Of a stretch of 64,000 nucleotides of DNA, positions 1 to 8,793 are shown one piece after another (within the stretch, counting starts at the first letter, position 1; the number at the start of each line of letters is the position of its first letter). The notes under the pieces were generated by a model. That model did not search any database. It saw only the letters and a program-made list of their open reading frames with translations, and had not been told where the DNA came from. The translations under genes and the position numbers were made by a program. Origin of the DNA: Streptococcus sp. CF8_St5-11 (lineage in GTDB: Bacteria > Bacillota > Bacilli > Lactobacillales > Streptococcaceae); the NCBI RefSeq assembly GCF_024295625.1, contig NZ_JANCOJ010000002.1:62001-126000 (forward strand), read 5' to 3'.

Positions 1-16
1 AATTTTGACAAAGCAT
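1..16 (-). CDS. clpE: ClpE ATPase, first five codons only (runs off the left edge)
   Basis: On the minus strand an ATG at 16-14 is followed by codons reading M-L-C-Q-N up to the window edge. The N-terminal zinc finger of Gram-positive ClpE (an Hsp100 AAA+ unfoldase partner of ClpP) begins in this way, M-L-C-x-x-C. A GAGG ribosome site (complement of 24-27) lies seven bases upstream. A CtsR operator and a minus-strand promoter at 78-135 point at this gene, which is the regulation expected for clpE in low-GC Gram-positives. Only five residues are visible, so the call depends on the combination of start, ribosome site and CtsR box. Confidence 0.75.
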
Positions 17-77
17 ATACATACCTCACAGTAGGTTTTTGATGGTTTTCCATCAAGAGACGAGCCTATTTTCAAAA

Positions 78-135
78 GGTCAAAAATAGTCAAAGATTTA
101 TAGTTTCATTATATCAGTATTCTAGAAGTTTGCAA
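78..135 (-). promoter_or_regulatory. CtsR operator and promoter for clpE
   Basis: Forward bases 78-94 contain two heptads, GGTCAAA and AGTCAAA, in the same orientation and separated by three bases. This is the classic CtsR box of class III heat-shock genes. On the minus strand, TTGCAA (135-130) and TATAAT (113-108) are 16 bp apart, so the box lies at or just after the transcription start, where a repressor would block it. A small hairpin (TTGATGG/CCATCAA, about 38-55) lies in the leader. No gene occupies the rest of 17-262. Confidence 0.8.
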
Positions 136-202
136 GAATTTGCTACGGAATGTCACTAAGGATTGAAGAAAGAGCAAATCAATGGAAAATGTGAATTTTT
201 AT

Positions 203-231
203 TGGAAGAGCTTTCTCTTTTATGATAAAAT
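203..231 (+). promoter_or_regulatory. promoter of the DUF1797 gene
   Basis: TTGGAA (203-208) and TAAAAT (226-231) are separated by 17 bp and lie about 30 bp before the start codon at 263. They are followed by a GAGGAG-type ribosome site. Confidence 0.55.
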
Positions 232-262
232 AGGAGAGTAGAAAGTAAAGAGGAGAAATAAA

Positions 263-493
263 ATGGAATCACATTTAGTACGGATTATCAACCGTTTGGA
301 GACGATGACAAAAGACGGTGGAAACTTGAAACGTAATTTTGAACGTGACGGTGTTGTTGTCGCTGAAGTAGCATACAACCACAATGAAGAAGAAGGTTCA
401 ACCTTTACACTTCGTGATGTTGAAGCGCGTGAAACCTATACATTTGATAGCATTGATTTAATTGCAATGGAAATTTATGAATTGCTTTACTAA
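263..493 (+). CDS. DUF1797 (YkuJ-like) small protein
   Basis: This 76-aa acidic cytoplasmic protein resembles Bacillus subtilis YkuJ (DUF1797). Shared features are its length, the N-terminal helix starting near residue 5 and the C-terminal F-D-x-I-D...E-I-x-E-L-L ending. Its function is not known. It has its own promoter (203-231) and a rho-independent terminator at 506-538, so it appears monocistronic. The ATG follows an AGGAG ribosome site. In other streptococci such a gene lies near clpE and folD, as here. Confidence 0.8.
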   Translation: MESHLVRIINRLETMTKDGGNLKRNFERDGVVVAEVAYNHNEEEGSTFTLRDVEARETYTFDSIDLIAMEIYELLY

Positions 494-505
494 GCAGCTG
501 TGTGG

Positions 506-538
506 ATGAGTTTGGGGTGGTCTCAAGCTCATTTTTTG
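506..538 (+). terminator. rho-independent terminator after the DUF1797 gene
   Basis: An 11-bp stem including two G-U pairs (starting ATGAG, ending CTCAT) with a five-base loop is followed by six T. Confidence 0.7.
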
Positions 539-586
539 TCCATCTGGCTATAGTTTTCGTCTATAAGAAATTCTAATTAGGAACAG

Positions 587-616
587 TTAGGTTTGAGAGT
601 GGAAATCTGCTATAAT
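587..616 (+). promoter_or_regulatory. extended -10 promoter of folD
   Basis: TGCTATAAT (608-616) is an extended -10; a weak -35 (TTAGGT, 587-592) lies 18 bp upstream. It overlaps the longest possible reading frame of folD, which argues for the downstream ATG at 659. Confidence 0.65.
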
Positions 617-658
617 AGAGAGGACTATTTTCATTACTTGACTAGAAAGAGAATTGAT

Positions 659-1513
659 ATGACGACACTCATTGATGGGAAGGCGCTCGCTACAAAATTA
701 CAGGGTGAGATTGCGAAGAAAACAGCACGATTAAAAGAAGAGACAGGGGTTGTGCCTGGTCTCGTTGTCATCGTGGTAGGAGATAATCCAGCCAGCAAAA
801 TCTATGTAAGAAATAAAGAGCGTTCTGCTATTGCGGCAGGCTTTCGGAGTGAAGTGAGACGACTTCCTGAAAGCATCAGCCAAGCTGAATTATTAGAAGT
901 GATCGAACACTACAATCAAGATCCCCTTTGGCATGGGATTTTAGTGCAGTTGCCACTGCCTAAGCATATCGATGCGGATGCAGTCCTTTTAGCCATTGAT
1001 CCGACAAAAGATGTGGATGGCTTTCATCCATTGAATATGGGACGCTTGTGGGCTGGAAATCCGATTATGGTGCCATCGACTCCCGCTGGTATCATGGAGA
1101 TGTTCAAAGAGTACGGGATTGATCTAGAAGGGAAGCGAGCAGTCGTGATTGGTCGTTCCAATATCGTTGGAAAACCAATGGCGCAGTTGCTCCTCGCCAA
1201 AAATGCGACGGTAACCTTGACCCATTCCCGGACCCATCATCTGCCTAAAATCGCTAAAAGAGCGGATATCCTGGTTGTGGCGATCGGTCGTGCAAAATTT
1301 GTAACAGCAGACTTCGTGAAAGAAGGCGCAGTCGTCATTGACGTCGGGATGAATCGCGATGAGAATGGCAAATTGTGTGGGGATGTCGATTTTGACTCCG
1401 TTGCCCCTTTGGCCAGTCATATTACTCCGGTACCAGGAGGGGTTGGTCCTATGACCGTTACCATGCTGATGGAGCAGACCTACGAAGCAGCTGTTCGTAC
1501 CTTAAAAAAATGA
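659..1513 (+). CDS. folD: bifunctional methylenetetrahydrofolate dehydrogenase / methenyltetrahydrofolate cyclohydrolase FolD
   Basis: FolD oxidises 5,10-methylene-THF with NADP and hydrolyses 5,10-methenyl-THF to 10-formyl-THF, supplying one-carbon units for purine and formyl-Met-tRNA synthesis. The product is 284 aa, normal for the family. Seen in order: the substrate-site region with [14 protein letters not shown], the active-site loop Q-L-P-L-P, the dinucleotide-binding stretch [11 protein letters not shown], and the C-terminal signature PGGVGPMT. The open frame extends upstream to 593, but that start lies inside the promoter; ATG 659 gives the usual N-terminus (M-T-T-L-I-D-G-K). The HAD phosphatase gene begins 13 bp downstream and is probably cotranscribed. 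Confidence 0.95.
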   Translation: MTTLIDGKALATKLQGEIAKKTARLKEETGVVPGLVVIVVGDNPASKIYVRNKERSAIAAGFRSEVRRLPESISQAELLEVIEHYNQDPLWHGILVQLPLPKHIDADAVLLAIDPTKDVDGFHPLNMGRLWAGNPIMVPSTPAGIMEMFKEYGIDLEGKRAVVIGRSNIVGKPMAQLLLAKNATVTLTHSRTHHLPKIAKRADILVVAIGRAKFVTADFVKEGAVVIDVGMNRDENGKLCGDVDFDSVAPLASHITPVPGGVGPMTVTMLMEQTYEAAVRTLKK

Positions 1514-1526
1514 AAGTGTGAGCTAG

Positions 1527-2300
1527 ATGAAGTTTGTCTTTGATTTAGATGGAACCTTGTCATTCGATGGTCTTACCATCGATGATGAAATCAAACAGGT
1601 CTTATTGAGAGCAGAAGAATTTGGCCATGAAGTCGCTTTTGCTTCTGCGCGTTCTTATCGGGATTGTTTAGGCCTTTTAGGGGATCAACTGAGTCAGCAA
1701 CTCGTGATTGGCTTAAATGGCGGGCTAGCTTATCGTCAGGGCCAACTGGTTTATGAGGATCAATTGGACAAGGATGTTTATCGAGAAGTCCTTGGTTTTT
1801 GTCGCCATTTCAATCTACCATTTTTTGTGGACGATACCTTTGATTATAGTGGTCAGATTTTGGAAAAGATTCCTTTTATTGCGAATGTGGATCCCCTCAA
1901 AAAAGCCCAGTATCGTTCTTTAGAGGACCTGACGGACCCGATTAAGGTTGTGATCTATATGGGGGCCCATGAGGAATTGGTAGATGAAATCATTGAGCGA
2001 ATTGAAAAGACCAATAAGGCCCACATTCGTTATCATGCTCATGAAAAATGTATCTATCTCAATCCAGTAAACACTCATAAAGCGACAACAGTCGAAGAAC
2101 TCTGTGGAGAAAATTTCGTGGCTTTTGGTAATGATCAAAACGATATTGAGCTCTTTGAAAAAGCTATTTATGCAGTTCAAATTGGCGATTTTCCATCCCT
2201 TCGGCCTTACGCTGATGATCAATTAGTGGCCAAGCAAAATCATCCACAAGCTGTTGCTGCTAAGATCTTGCAAGTCTTCGCAGAATTTAGAGGAAAATAA
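1527..2300 (+). CDS. Cof-type HAD-IIB phosphatase
   Basis: This 257-aa soluble HAD-superfamily hydrolase has motif I D-L-D-G-T at residues 6-10 with nucleophile D6, a motif III lysine around I-K-V-V-I, and motif IV G-N-D-x-N-D near residue 200. The cap between motifs II and III is typical of the IIB (Cof/YidA) type, which dephosphorylates sugar phosphates or cofactor phosphates. The substrate cannot be told from sequence. It follows folD by 13 bp without a promoter. A terminator lies at 2361-2393. Confidence 0.85.
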   Translation: MKFVFDLDGTLSFDGLTIDDEIKQVLLRAEEFGHEVAFASARSYRDCLGLLGDQLSQQLVIGLNGGLAYRQGQLVYEDQLDKDVYREVLGFCRHFNLPFFVDDTFDYSGQILEKIPFIANVDPLKKAQYRSLEDLTDPIKVVIYMGAHEELVDEIIERIEKTNKAHIRYHAHEKCIYLNPVNTHKATTVEELCGENFVAFGNDQNDIELFEKAIYAVQIGDFPSLRPYADDQLVAKQNHPQAVAAKILQVFAEFRGK

Positions 2301-2360
2301 AAGAAGGAGGGGGAGTCGTGGCTTCTCCTTTTTCGCTAGAAATGAGGAAGGTATGAGAAG

Positions 2361-2393
2361 AGTTGAGATAGGAATATCTCGGCTTTTTTTATT
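2361..2393 (+). terminator. terminator after the HAD phosphatase gene
   Basis: A stem AGTTGAGATA / TATCTCGGCT with G-U pairs and a GGAA loop is followed by a T run. The -10 TATAAT of the next gene is at 2444-2449. Confidence 0.65.
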
Positions 2394-2478
2394 TATTGTA
2401 AAGCAGGTTTTGTCAATTGAAGTTTCTTTCTATTGTTTTGTAGTATAATGATAGTAAGAAAATTTGAGGAGAAGGAAT

Positions 2479-3303
2479 ATGCTTGTAAAAATTTGTAATG
2501 CAGATTATAGTCTCCAGTGGGATGGAATTTATCAATTTGCTCTTGAAAACTATCCACAGATTCAAGAATGGGAATTGGAGAAGCTAGCAAAGTTTATTGC
2601 TTACGAACAGGACCATCATCGTCAGACCATTGTGGAATGTGAGAATCATGAATTAAATATACAAATTCATGATTACTTGCAAGAGCATAGCTATTTTCCT
2701 CCCTACAGGCCAAGTCATCGGCTTGTAGCTTCTACCTATGATATCCATAGGAAGTTAGTTACTTCAAATTATTGTAGTCATACTTGTACAGTTGAGGTGG
2801 CTCAGGCTATTTTTCAGATTGGAAAACTCATGTCGGCGGTAAAAGTATTTGGTAAAAGTGGGGCTGAGTTAGTTACAGATAGTCGTAATGCAGCTTCTGA
2901 TCCAGCAGACTATTTTGACTATATCATGTTCGGATGGTCTAATACGACTTCGGGTTACCGACTCGCTATGGAGCGTTTGTTAGGACGGGCACCGTCTGAG
3001 GAGGAATTACAAGAAAAGTTCATTCCTGGTGTTAGTTTTCATTTTCTGTATGAAGAATTAATTCAAGCACCAGGCTATATGTTTGATGGCTATCATGTTG
3101 CGAAGGTAAGAGATAGTTTAGATTTGGATACCTTTCTTCATTTATGTGTTATTCCTTCAAAAGATAAGTCTTGTTTTGAAGGTTTGATTCCTTGTCAATT
3201 ACAAGATAGAGTGATTTACCTAGACTATGAAGGAGAAGGGTTACAGGCTTGGAATACTAAGGTTAATCAAGTACTATATGGTAAGGATAAGTTGAGGGAG
3301 TAG
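2479..3303 (+). CDS. conserved hypothetical protein, 274 aa
   Basis: I do not recognise this protein's function. It is soluble, with no signal peptide or membrane segment. The N-terminal third has helix-like stretches rich in E, Q and H; the middle holds F-G-K-S-G-A-E-L and a D-x-R-N-A-A-S-D-P-A-D-Y-F-D segment; the C-terminal part is rich in aromatic and acidic residues. ATG 2479 is chosen because AGGAGAAGG sits at 2467-2475; an in-frame TTG at 2464 lies upstream of that site. The hydrate dehydratase gene starts only 3 bp after its stop, so the two are probably one transcript. Base composition is lower in GC than the downstream gene. Homologues in databases may carry misleading transporter names; nothing here supports one. 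Confidence 0.7.
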   Translation: MLVKICNADYSLQWDGIYQFALENYPQIQEWELEKLAKFIAYEQDHHRQTIVECENHELNIQIHDYLQEHSYFPPYRPSHRLVASTYDIHRKLVTSNYCSHTCTVEVAQAIFQIGKLMSAVKVFGKSGAELVTDSRNAASDPADYFDYIMFGWSNTTSGYRLAMERLLGRAPSEEELQEKFIPGVSFHFLYEELIQAPGYMFDGYHVAKVRDSLDLDTFLHLCVIPSKDKSCFEGLIPCQLQDRVIYLDYEGEGLQAWNTKVNQVLYGKDKLRE

Positions 3304-3306
3304 TGT

Positions 3307-4182
3307 ATGAAAGAGATTGATCAAACTCTACTGAAAAAAGTTATCATTGAGCGTCCTCGTTCTAGTCATAAGGGAGATTTTGGTCGTCTGCTCTTGATTG
3401 GGGGAACTTACCCCTATGGAGGAGCTATTATTATGGCAGCCCTTGCTGCGGTTCATAGTGGTGCGGGGCTGGTTACTGTCGCAACAGATCCTGATAATCT
3501 GACAGCCCTTCATAGCCATCTTCCTGAAGCCATGGGCTTTGATTTGGCAGATCACGAACTCCTTTGTGAGCAGCTCCAAAAAGCCAGCGTGATTCTTGTA
3601 GGACCGGGCTTAAATGAAGCAAGAGAAAACCAAGCAATCTTGCACATGATTTTTGAGCAAGTCTCTAGCCAGCAGGTCTTGATATTAGATGGAGGGGCTA
3701 TTAGTCTTTTTGCAGTCTCTCAGTTTGACCTGCCAGAGGCTCAGTTGGTCTTTACCCCTCATCAAAAAGAGTGGGAAAAGCTGTCAGGACTTGATCTAGC
3801 AAGCCAGACTGAAGATAGAAGCCGAGAAGCGGTTCAAAGCTTTCCTAAAGGGACTGTCATTGTAGAAAAAGGGCCTCACACCCGCATTTGGACAAGTGGG
3901 CAAGAAGAGGGCTATCAGCTAGATGTTGGTGGTCCCTATCAAGCCACAGGTGGAATGGGGGATACCTTGGCAGGGATGATCGCAGGATTTGCGGGTCAAT
4001 TCCCACAGGTCAGTCTCTATGAGCGCGTGGTGGTTGCGACCTACCTCCATTCAGCCATTGCTGAAGACTTGAGCAAGGAGGCTTATGTGGTTCTACCGAC
4101 AACCATCAGCCAAGAAATCCCAAAATGGATGAAGAAATGGAGTGACCAAGACCAGGTTGCCAGCACTGAAAATAGAAAATAG
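3307..4182 (+). CDS. nnrD: ADP-dependent NAD(P)H-hydrate dehydratase (YjeF C-terminal / ribokinase-like fold)
   Basis: The product is 291 aa and corresponds to the stand-alone C-terminal half of YjeF. The enzyme repairs damaged, hydrated NADH and NADPH using ADP. Visible features are the N-terminal H-K-G-D-F-G-R-L-L-L-I-G-G motif, the G-P-G-L loop, F-T-P-H-x-x-E, and the catalytic G-x-G-D-T-L-A-G-type motif near residues 218-226 (G-G-M-G-D-T-L-A-G). The epimerase half is absent and must be encoded elsewhere if present. It lies 3 bp after the unknown 274-aa gene and 9 bp before the GH32 gene. Confidence 0.9.
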   Translation: MKEIDQTLLKKVIIERPRSSHKGDFGRLLLIGGTYPYGGAIIMAALAAVHSGAGLVTVATDPDNLTALHSHLPEAMGFDLADHELLCEQLQKASVILVGPGLNEARENQAILHMIFEQVSSQQVLILDGGAISLFAVSQFDLPEAQLVFTPHQKEWEKLSGLDLASQTEDRSREAVQSFPKGTVIVEKGPHTRIWTSGQEEGYQLDVGGPYQATGGMGDTLAGMIAGFAGQFPQVSLYERVVVATYLHSAIAEDLSKEAYVVLPTTISQEIPKWMKKWSDQDQVASTENRK

Positions 4183-4191
4183 GTAAAAAAG

Positions 4192-5646
4192 ATGAAGGAA
4201 AGCATTCGGAAAGCAAATCAGTATATCGATGAAAACAAGGAGAGGGTTAACCAGCAATATAGAGGAGCATTTCATTTGTTACCTCCTATCGGCTGGATGA
4301 ACGATCCAAATGGCTTTGTTTATTTCCGTGGGGAATACCATTTGTTCTATCAATTCTATCCCTATGATAGTGTTTGGGGTCCCATGCATTGGGGGCATGC
4401 CAAATCAAAAGATCTTTTCCATTGGGAAGAATTGCCAGTAGCTTTAGCACCAAGTGAAAGCTATGATAAGGATGGCTGCTTCTCGGGTAGTGCTATTGTG
4501 AAAGATGACAAGCTCTATTTGCTGTATACGGGTCATGTAGACGATGAGGAAAAGCGAGAAGAGACTCAGTGTCTTGCGGTGTCAACAGACGGCATTACCT
4601 TTGAAAAGTTGCCTACTAATCCTGTGATTCATGCTCAACATATTGAGGGGATCGCAGATATTGCAGATTTTCGTGATCCTAAAGTATTTGAATACCAAGG
4701 AAGCTATTACGCTGTCGTTGCTTCTAAGACGCCAGATGACAGAGGTCAAATTCTCCTATTTGCATCAAGTAATCTAGTAGATTGGGCCTTTACATCAGTT
4801 CTTTTAGAAGGTGAAAAAGGGCAAGGGATTATGTGGGAGTGTCCCGATTTCTTCCCTTTAGATGGCAAATGGGTCTTGATCCTGTCTCCCATTGAAATGG
4901 AAAGGCAGCAAGAAAAATACTGGAATTTAAATTCGACGGTTGCCTTTATCGGTGACATGAATTGGGAAACGGGGCGCTTTCATGTCGATTCCTATGATGA
5001 AATGGATGGTGGTTTGGATTTCTATGCCCCTCAAACTTGTCAAGGACCAAATGGCGAACGATACATGGTTGCCTGGATGCAAATGTGGCACCGGTCTATC
5101 CCCAGTCATGATTTAGCTCATGGGTGGGCAGGTAGTATGACTCTTCCAAGAAAATTGTCCTTGAAAGACGGACGATTGGTTCAGGAGTTACCTGAGTCAG
5201 TGAACGAACACTTTCTTGTAGACCATGCGTCAGAAACCATTGTTAAGGGCAATCAGATCACGATTCCGGCTAGAGGGAAACAAACCTTGTTTGAGCTAGA
5301 TGCCAAACCGGGTCGCTCCTTTATCCTTGGATATGGCGATGAAACCGATCCTGATAGTGTCTTGCAATTGGTTTACGACGCCTCTCAAAAACGCTTTAGC
5401 TTAAGTCGAGACCGATTTGGGCACCCCATTTCTGGAAAAGAAAATCCAGTATTTCAATCGAGATGGATTCAGTTGGATGCTGAAAAGGATCATCATTTTT
5501 CGATCATTCGCGATACCAACTCAATCGAAGTATTCGTGGATGGTAAAACTCTCTCGATGACCTTTTATGAAACGACTGAGAATCCCGTCTATACTCTCAC
5601 GGCAGATGAAGGGGTCGATTGGGTCGTAAAAACCTATCAAAAATAG
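4192..5646 (+). CDS. GH32 beta-fructofuranosidase / sucrose-6-phosphate hydrolase
   Basis: This 484-aa cytoplasmic glycoside hydrolase family 32 enzyme has no signal peptide. The three catalytic signatures are present: W-M-N-D-P-N-G at 35-41 (nucleophile D38), R-D-P at 161-163 (transition-state stabiliser D162) and E-C-P at 216-218 (acid/base E216). A C-terminal beta-sandwich follows. Intracellular streptococcal members usually split sucrose-6-phosphate delivered by a PTS (scrB/sacA type), but no sucrose PTS or LacI regulator is adjacent, so sucrose or fructo-oligosaccharide is also possible. It trails the hydrate dehydratase by 9 bp and ends at a strong bidirectional terminator shared with the convergent malolactic operon. 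Confidence 0.88.
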   Translation: MKESIRKANQYIDENKERVNQQYRGAFHLLPPIGWMNDPNGFVYFRGEYHLFYQFYPYDSVWGPMHWGHAKSKDLFHWEELPVALAPSESYDKDGCFSGSAIVKDDKLYLLYTGHVDDEEKREETQCLAVSTDGITFEKLPTNPVIHAQHIEGIADIADFRDPKVFEYQGSYYAVVASKTPDDRGQILLFASSNLVDWAFTSVLLEGEKGQGIMWECPDFFPLDGKWVLILSPIEMERQQEKYWNLNSTVAFIGDMNWETGRFHVDSYDEMDGGLDFYAPQTCQGPNGERYMVAWMQMWHRSIPSHDLAHGWAGSMTLPRKLSLKDGRLVQELPESVNEHFLVDHASETIVKGNQITIPARGKQTLFELDAKPGRSFILGYGDETDPDSVLQLVYDASQKRFSLSRDRFGHPISGKENPVFQSRWIQLDAEKDHHFSIIRDTNSIEVFVDGKTLSMTFYETTENPVYTLTADEGVDWVVKTYQK

Positions 5647-5658
5647 GAAATCAATAGC

Positions 5659-5710
5659 CTCTTAAAGAATAAAAGACAAGTCTTGTGACTTGTCTTTTAT
5701 TCTTTAAGAG
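5659..5710. terminator. bidirectional terminator, perfect 24-bp stem
   Basis: Bases 5659-5682 and 5687-5710 are exact inverted repeats with a TTGT loop. T/A-rich arms serve both strands, ending the GH32 gene (plus) and mleP (minus). The mleP stop codon at 5706-5704 lies inside the right arm. Confidence 0.9.
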
Positions 5711-6978
5711 AGGACAGAAGCGAGGAGCCCTCCGAGAATGAGGATGATAGCCCCGCTCAGTCGGTTGGCCATTTGGGCGAAGGCGATCATTTCCATACGA
5801 TCAGATGCGGAGAGAACAGCGATATTTCCGGTTCCTCCCATGGAGTTATTGATCATACCAGATCCGATAGCAGTCTCGACTGGATACAATCCAACCAGTT
5901 TTCCGATCAAAGCAGAAGCAAGCCCCATAGCTAGAACAGATGTCAAGCTTAGGAGAATGAATTGCCAGGTCATCGCCTTAGCGAGAGTTGAAAGGTCAAT
6001 CAAGGAAAGACCGATCCCAGCTAGGACTGCATGGGTGAGGTTAGTCATAATGACTTGGTTGAACATGACCACACAGTTTTCCAAAGGTTTTGGAACAGCA
6101 TTGAATGCTTTTAGGATAAACACAATGATAATCATGAAGGCATAGCTGTGAATTTTTGGAACAAAGGCATTGCAGATGACCCCAAGAAGAAAAATACTAA
6201 AGGCAAACATCATACCAACCCCGATTTGGGTTGGATCAAGTATGAGCTTTTCTTTCTTCAATTCATCTTTATTGACAGGAATCAAGACGCCGTGACCATT
6301 GTAGGGGCTGTCTGCAAAGACCTTAACAATCATCACCGCTCCGATAATGGCAAGGATATTACCCAGTGTGGTAGCCGGTGCCAATTGAGAGAAGATGGCT
6401 GCTTGGCTTCCATGGAGATTGGCAGCATAGATCTTCGAAAGAGGCAGGATTCCAGCTCCCATGCCCCCTACCATTTGAGGGAAGGATACATAAAGGATCG
6501 AGTGTCCAAATCCTTGCCCCAAAAGAGTTCCAACGATTCCAACAGAGAGAGCACCAATGGCCATGGTGACCAAGGAAACAGGAATAAAACGAGCAGAAGC
6601 TTTCACCAAGAGATTGCGATTCATCCCTAGAATAGCTCCACAAATCAAGGCTGCGATATAAAAATCAAGAAAGCCAAATGAATCTCCCAAGAAGCCCTTG
6701 GTGGCTGTGATAATGTTTGCTGGAATAACATGAAAGGTCGCTAGAAGAGTAGCTCCTAGTAGGGTGAAAACGGATCCTCCACCTAGGTAAGAATTCATGA
6801 TTGGAAGTTTCTCACCGATAAAGTAGAGTAGGTGCCCCATGACGACCAAAAGGAGGGTTAATCCAAGCATATTGAGTGGGAGTTTCCCCATAGCAATCGT
6901 CACCGCGAGAACGATGACGATGAATGCATATAGAGGGAGACTGACACCGGAAATTTTGATTTCATTCAATTTTTTCAT
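5704..6978 (-). CDS. mleP: 2-hydroxycarboxylate transporter (malate permease)
   Basis: This 424-aa hydrophobic protein of the 2-hydroxycarboxylate transporter family (CitP, CitS, MleP) has about 11 membrane segments. Family marks are the two reentrant glycine-rich loops, seen as Q-M-V-G-G-M-G-A-G-I in the first half and I-N-N-S-M-G-G-T-G-N in the second, and the conserved A-S-x-R-M near the C-terminus. Placed 21 bp after the malolactic enzyme on the same strand, it most likely takes up L-malate in exchange for L-lactate, producing a proton-motive force. A citrate specificity cannot be excluded from sequence alone. It ends within the shared terminator at 5659-5710. Confidence 0.9.
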   Translation of the reverse strand: MKKLNEIKISGVSLPLYAFIVIVLAVTIAMGKLPLNMLGLTLLLVVMGHLLYFIGEKLPIMNSYLGGGSVFTLLGATLLATFHVIPANIITATKGFLGDSFGFLDFYIAALICGAILGMNRNLLVKASARFIPVSLVTMAIGALSVGIVGTLLGQGFGHSILYVSFPQMVGGMGAGILPLSKIYAANLHGSQAAIFSQLAPATTLGNILAIIGAVMIVKVFADSPYNGHGVLIPVNKDELKKEKLILDPTQIGVGMMFAFSIFLLGVICNAFVPKIHSYAFMIIIVFILKAFNAVPKPLENCVVMFNQVIMTNLTHAVLAGIGLSLIDLSTLAKAMTWQFILLSLTSVLAMGLASALIGKLVGLYPVETAIGSGMINNSMGGTGNIAVLSASDRMEMIAFAQMANRLSGAIILILGGLLASVLS

Positions 6979-6999
6979 GGTTGTTCAGTCAGCTCCTTA

Positions 7000-8622
7000 T
7001 TAGTATTTAGGATACCATTTAAGATCACGTACAGCTTTTGCCATATCTGTTTCTTTGGCTTGTGCAAGACCTTGTTCTTGGGCTTTCTTAGCAACAGCTT
7101 CTGCCACCTTGATAGACACATCAGCCACATATTGGAATGGTGGAAGGACTGGCGCACCTGGTTGGCCTGGATTGACAATACCTGACAATGAATGAGCAGC
7201 TGCCCCAATCATTTCATCTGTCAACAATTTGGCTTCAGATGCCAACATACCAAGACCAAGACCTGGGTAGATCAAAGCGTTATTGGCTTGACCGATTTCG
7301 TAGTCCACACCTTTGTAGCTGATGGTTCCTGAAGGGACACCGGTAGCGACAAAGGCTTTACCGTCTGACCATTCGATGACTTGTTGGGCTGTTGCTTCCA
7401 ATTTTTTGGTTGGGTTAGAAATTGGGAAGATAACTGGGCGTTCAGTGTTTTCACACATGGCTTCAACGACTTCTTTAGTGAAGGCACCTGGGTTTGTAGA
7501 AGTTCCGACCAAGATCGTTGGTTTTACGGTTTTGATCACTTCAAGAAGGTTGGTCATATCGCCTTTACCTTCGAAGTCAGAACGTTTCTTAGCAAATGGT
7601 TTTTGAGCTGGCGTCAAATCTTCCATATCATCAAACAAAAGACCTTGTTTATCGATCATGAAGAAACGTTTGTAAGCTTCTTCTGGAGAAAGACCTTCTG
7701 CAACCATTTCAGCGTGAACACGGTCTGCGATACCAGCACCAGCAGAACCACCACCATAGCAAAGGTAAACTTGGTCTGTCAATTTTTCGCCAGTGATATC
7801 CATCGCTCCAAAGATACCGCCCAAGACAACAATACCAGTACCTTGAATATCATCGTTGAAAGTTGGAATTTCTGTCTTGTAACGGTTCAAGATATCAGCT
7901 GCATTTGAACGACCGAAGTCTTCCCAGTGAAGGTACAATTTAGGGAAAAGTTTTCCAGCTGTTTGAACAAATTGATCGATAAAGGCATCGTATTTTTCAC
8001 CACGAACACGTTCATGACGGTTTCCAAGATACATTGGATTGTTCAACAATTCTTCACGATTGGTACCAGCATCGATGACAAGAGGCATAACGCAAGCTGG
8101 ATCAATTCCGGCTGCAGCAGTGTAGACCATGAGTTTTCCTACAGAAATGTCAACCCCTTGGACACCCCAGTCACCAATACCAAGGATTCCTTCTGCATCA
8201 GTTGCAACGATCAAGCGGATATCGCGATCGCCAGCCGCATTTTTCAATGTTTCTTCGATATTTTCGGGATGGTTAATATCAAGGTAAGCTGCATATTGTG
8301 GGTCTACAAAGAGTTCAGAATATTGTTCAATGGTGTCTGCGATCACTGGATCATAGACGATTGGGTTGAACTCAACGATGTGTTGGTTAAAGAGGTAGTA
8401 GAAAAGAGTACGATTTGTGTTAAAGATTTCCATCAAGAAAAGACGTTTTTCAAGGTCAGATGGTTTGCGTAAGAAGTGTTGGTAAGCTTGTTCAGCTTGT
8501 TCTTCGATGCTTTGAACATATGGAGGAAGAAGACCAATTAGGCCAAGTTTTTTACGTTCTTCCATTGTGAAAGCAGTTCCTTTATTAAGGAATGGATTGT
8601 TTAAAATTTCATGTGATTTCAT
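7000..8622 (-). CDS. mleS: malolactic enzyme
   Basis: This 540-aa enzyme of the malic enzyme family decarboxylates L-malate to L-lactate with NAD and Mn2+. The length, the family region with D-G-E/A[10 protein letters not shown], the metal-ligand stretch W-E-D-F-x-x-x-N-A, the F-N-D-D-I-Q-G-T-G motif and the NAD loop G-G-G-S-A-G-A-G-I are all visible. Pairing with a 2HCT permease and a divergent LysR regulator favours the malolactic enzyme over an ordinary malic enzyme. A GAGGAG ribosome site precedes the ATG and a consensus promoter lies at 8676-8705 on the minus strand. The operon gives acid tolerance by consuming a proton. Confidence 0.93.
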   Translation of the reverse strand: MKSHEILNNPFLNKGTAFTMEERKKLGLIGLLPPYVQSIEEQAEQAYQHFLRKPSDLEKRLFLMEIFNTNRTLFYYLFNQHIVEFNPIVYDPVIADTIEQYSELFVDPQYAAYLDINHPENIEETLKNAAGDRDIRLIVATDAEGILGIGDWGVQGVDISVGKLMVYTAAAGIDPACVMPLVIDAGTNREELLNNPMYLGNRHERVRGEKYDAFIDQFVQTAGKLFPKLYLHWEDFGRSNAADILNRYKTEIPTFNDDIQGTGIVVLGGIFGAMDITGEKLTDQVYLCYGGGSAGAGIADRVHAEMVAEGLSPEEAYKRFFMIDKQGLLFDDMEDLTPAQKPFAKKRSDFEGKGDMTNLLEVIKTVKPTILVGTSTNPGAFTKEVVEAMCENTERPVIFPISNPTKKLEATAQQVIEWSDGKAFVATGVPSGTISYKGVDYEIGQANNALIYPGLGLGMLASEAKLLTDEMIGAAAHSLSGIVNPGQPGAPVLPPFQYVADVSIKVAEAVAKKAQEQGLAQAKETDMAKAVRDLKWYPKY

Positions 8623-8675
8623 TGCGAAATACTCCTCATAAATATTTTATCTGTAAGATTTTTCTCACGCAAGCC

Positions 8676-8705
8676 ATTATAGTCTTCTGTGTTTCTTATA
8701 GTCAA
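8676..8705 (-). promoter_or_regulatory. promoter of mleS-mleP
   Basis: On the minus strand TTGACT (8705-8700) and a perfect TATAAT (8681-8676) lie 18 bp apart, some 55 bp upstream of the mleS start. Confidence 0.8.
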
Positions 8706-8716
8706 CTTCCCTTATC

Positions 8717-8737
8717 CTTATAAAAAAATTTTATAAG
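8717..8737. promoter_or_regulatory. candidate MleR operator in the mleS-mleR divergent region
   Basis: CTTATAAAA and TTTTATAAG form 9-bp inverted arms around three A. The site sits 12 bp upstream of the mleS -35 box and about 15 bp before the likely -10 of mleR (TAAAAT, 8752-8757). A LysR protein binding here could activate mleS and repress its own gene. The assignment is inferred from position and symmetry. Confidence 0.5.
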
Positions 8738-8793
8738 TAAGATTTTTATGTTAAAATGAAGGAAATGGAAATTGTAGAAATAGAGGGATACAG

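Noticed and set aside
593-658. Longer folD start at 593
   Set aside because: It lies inside an extended -10 promoter; ATG 659 gives the family N-terminus.
5738-6630. Plus-strand frames of 135 and 160 codons across mleP
   Set aside because: Antisense shadows of a well-recognised membrane transporter.
7381-8472. Plus-strand frames of 175 and 181 codons across mleS
   Set aside because: Antisense shadows of the malolactic enzyme gene.
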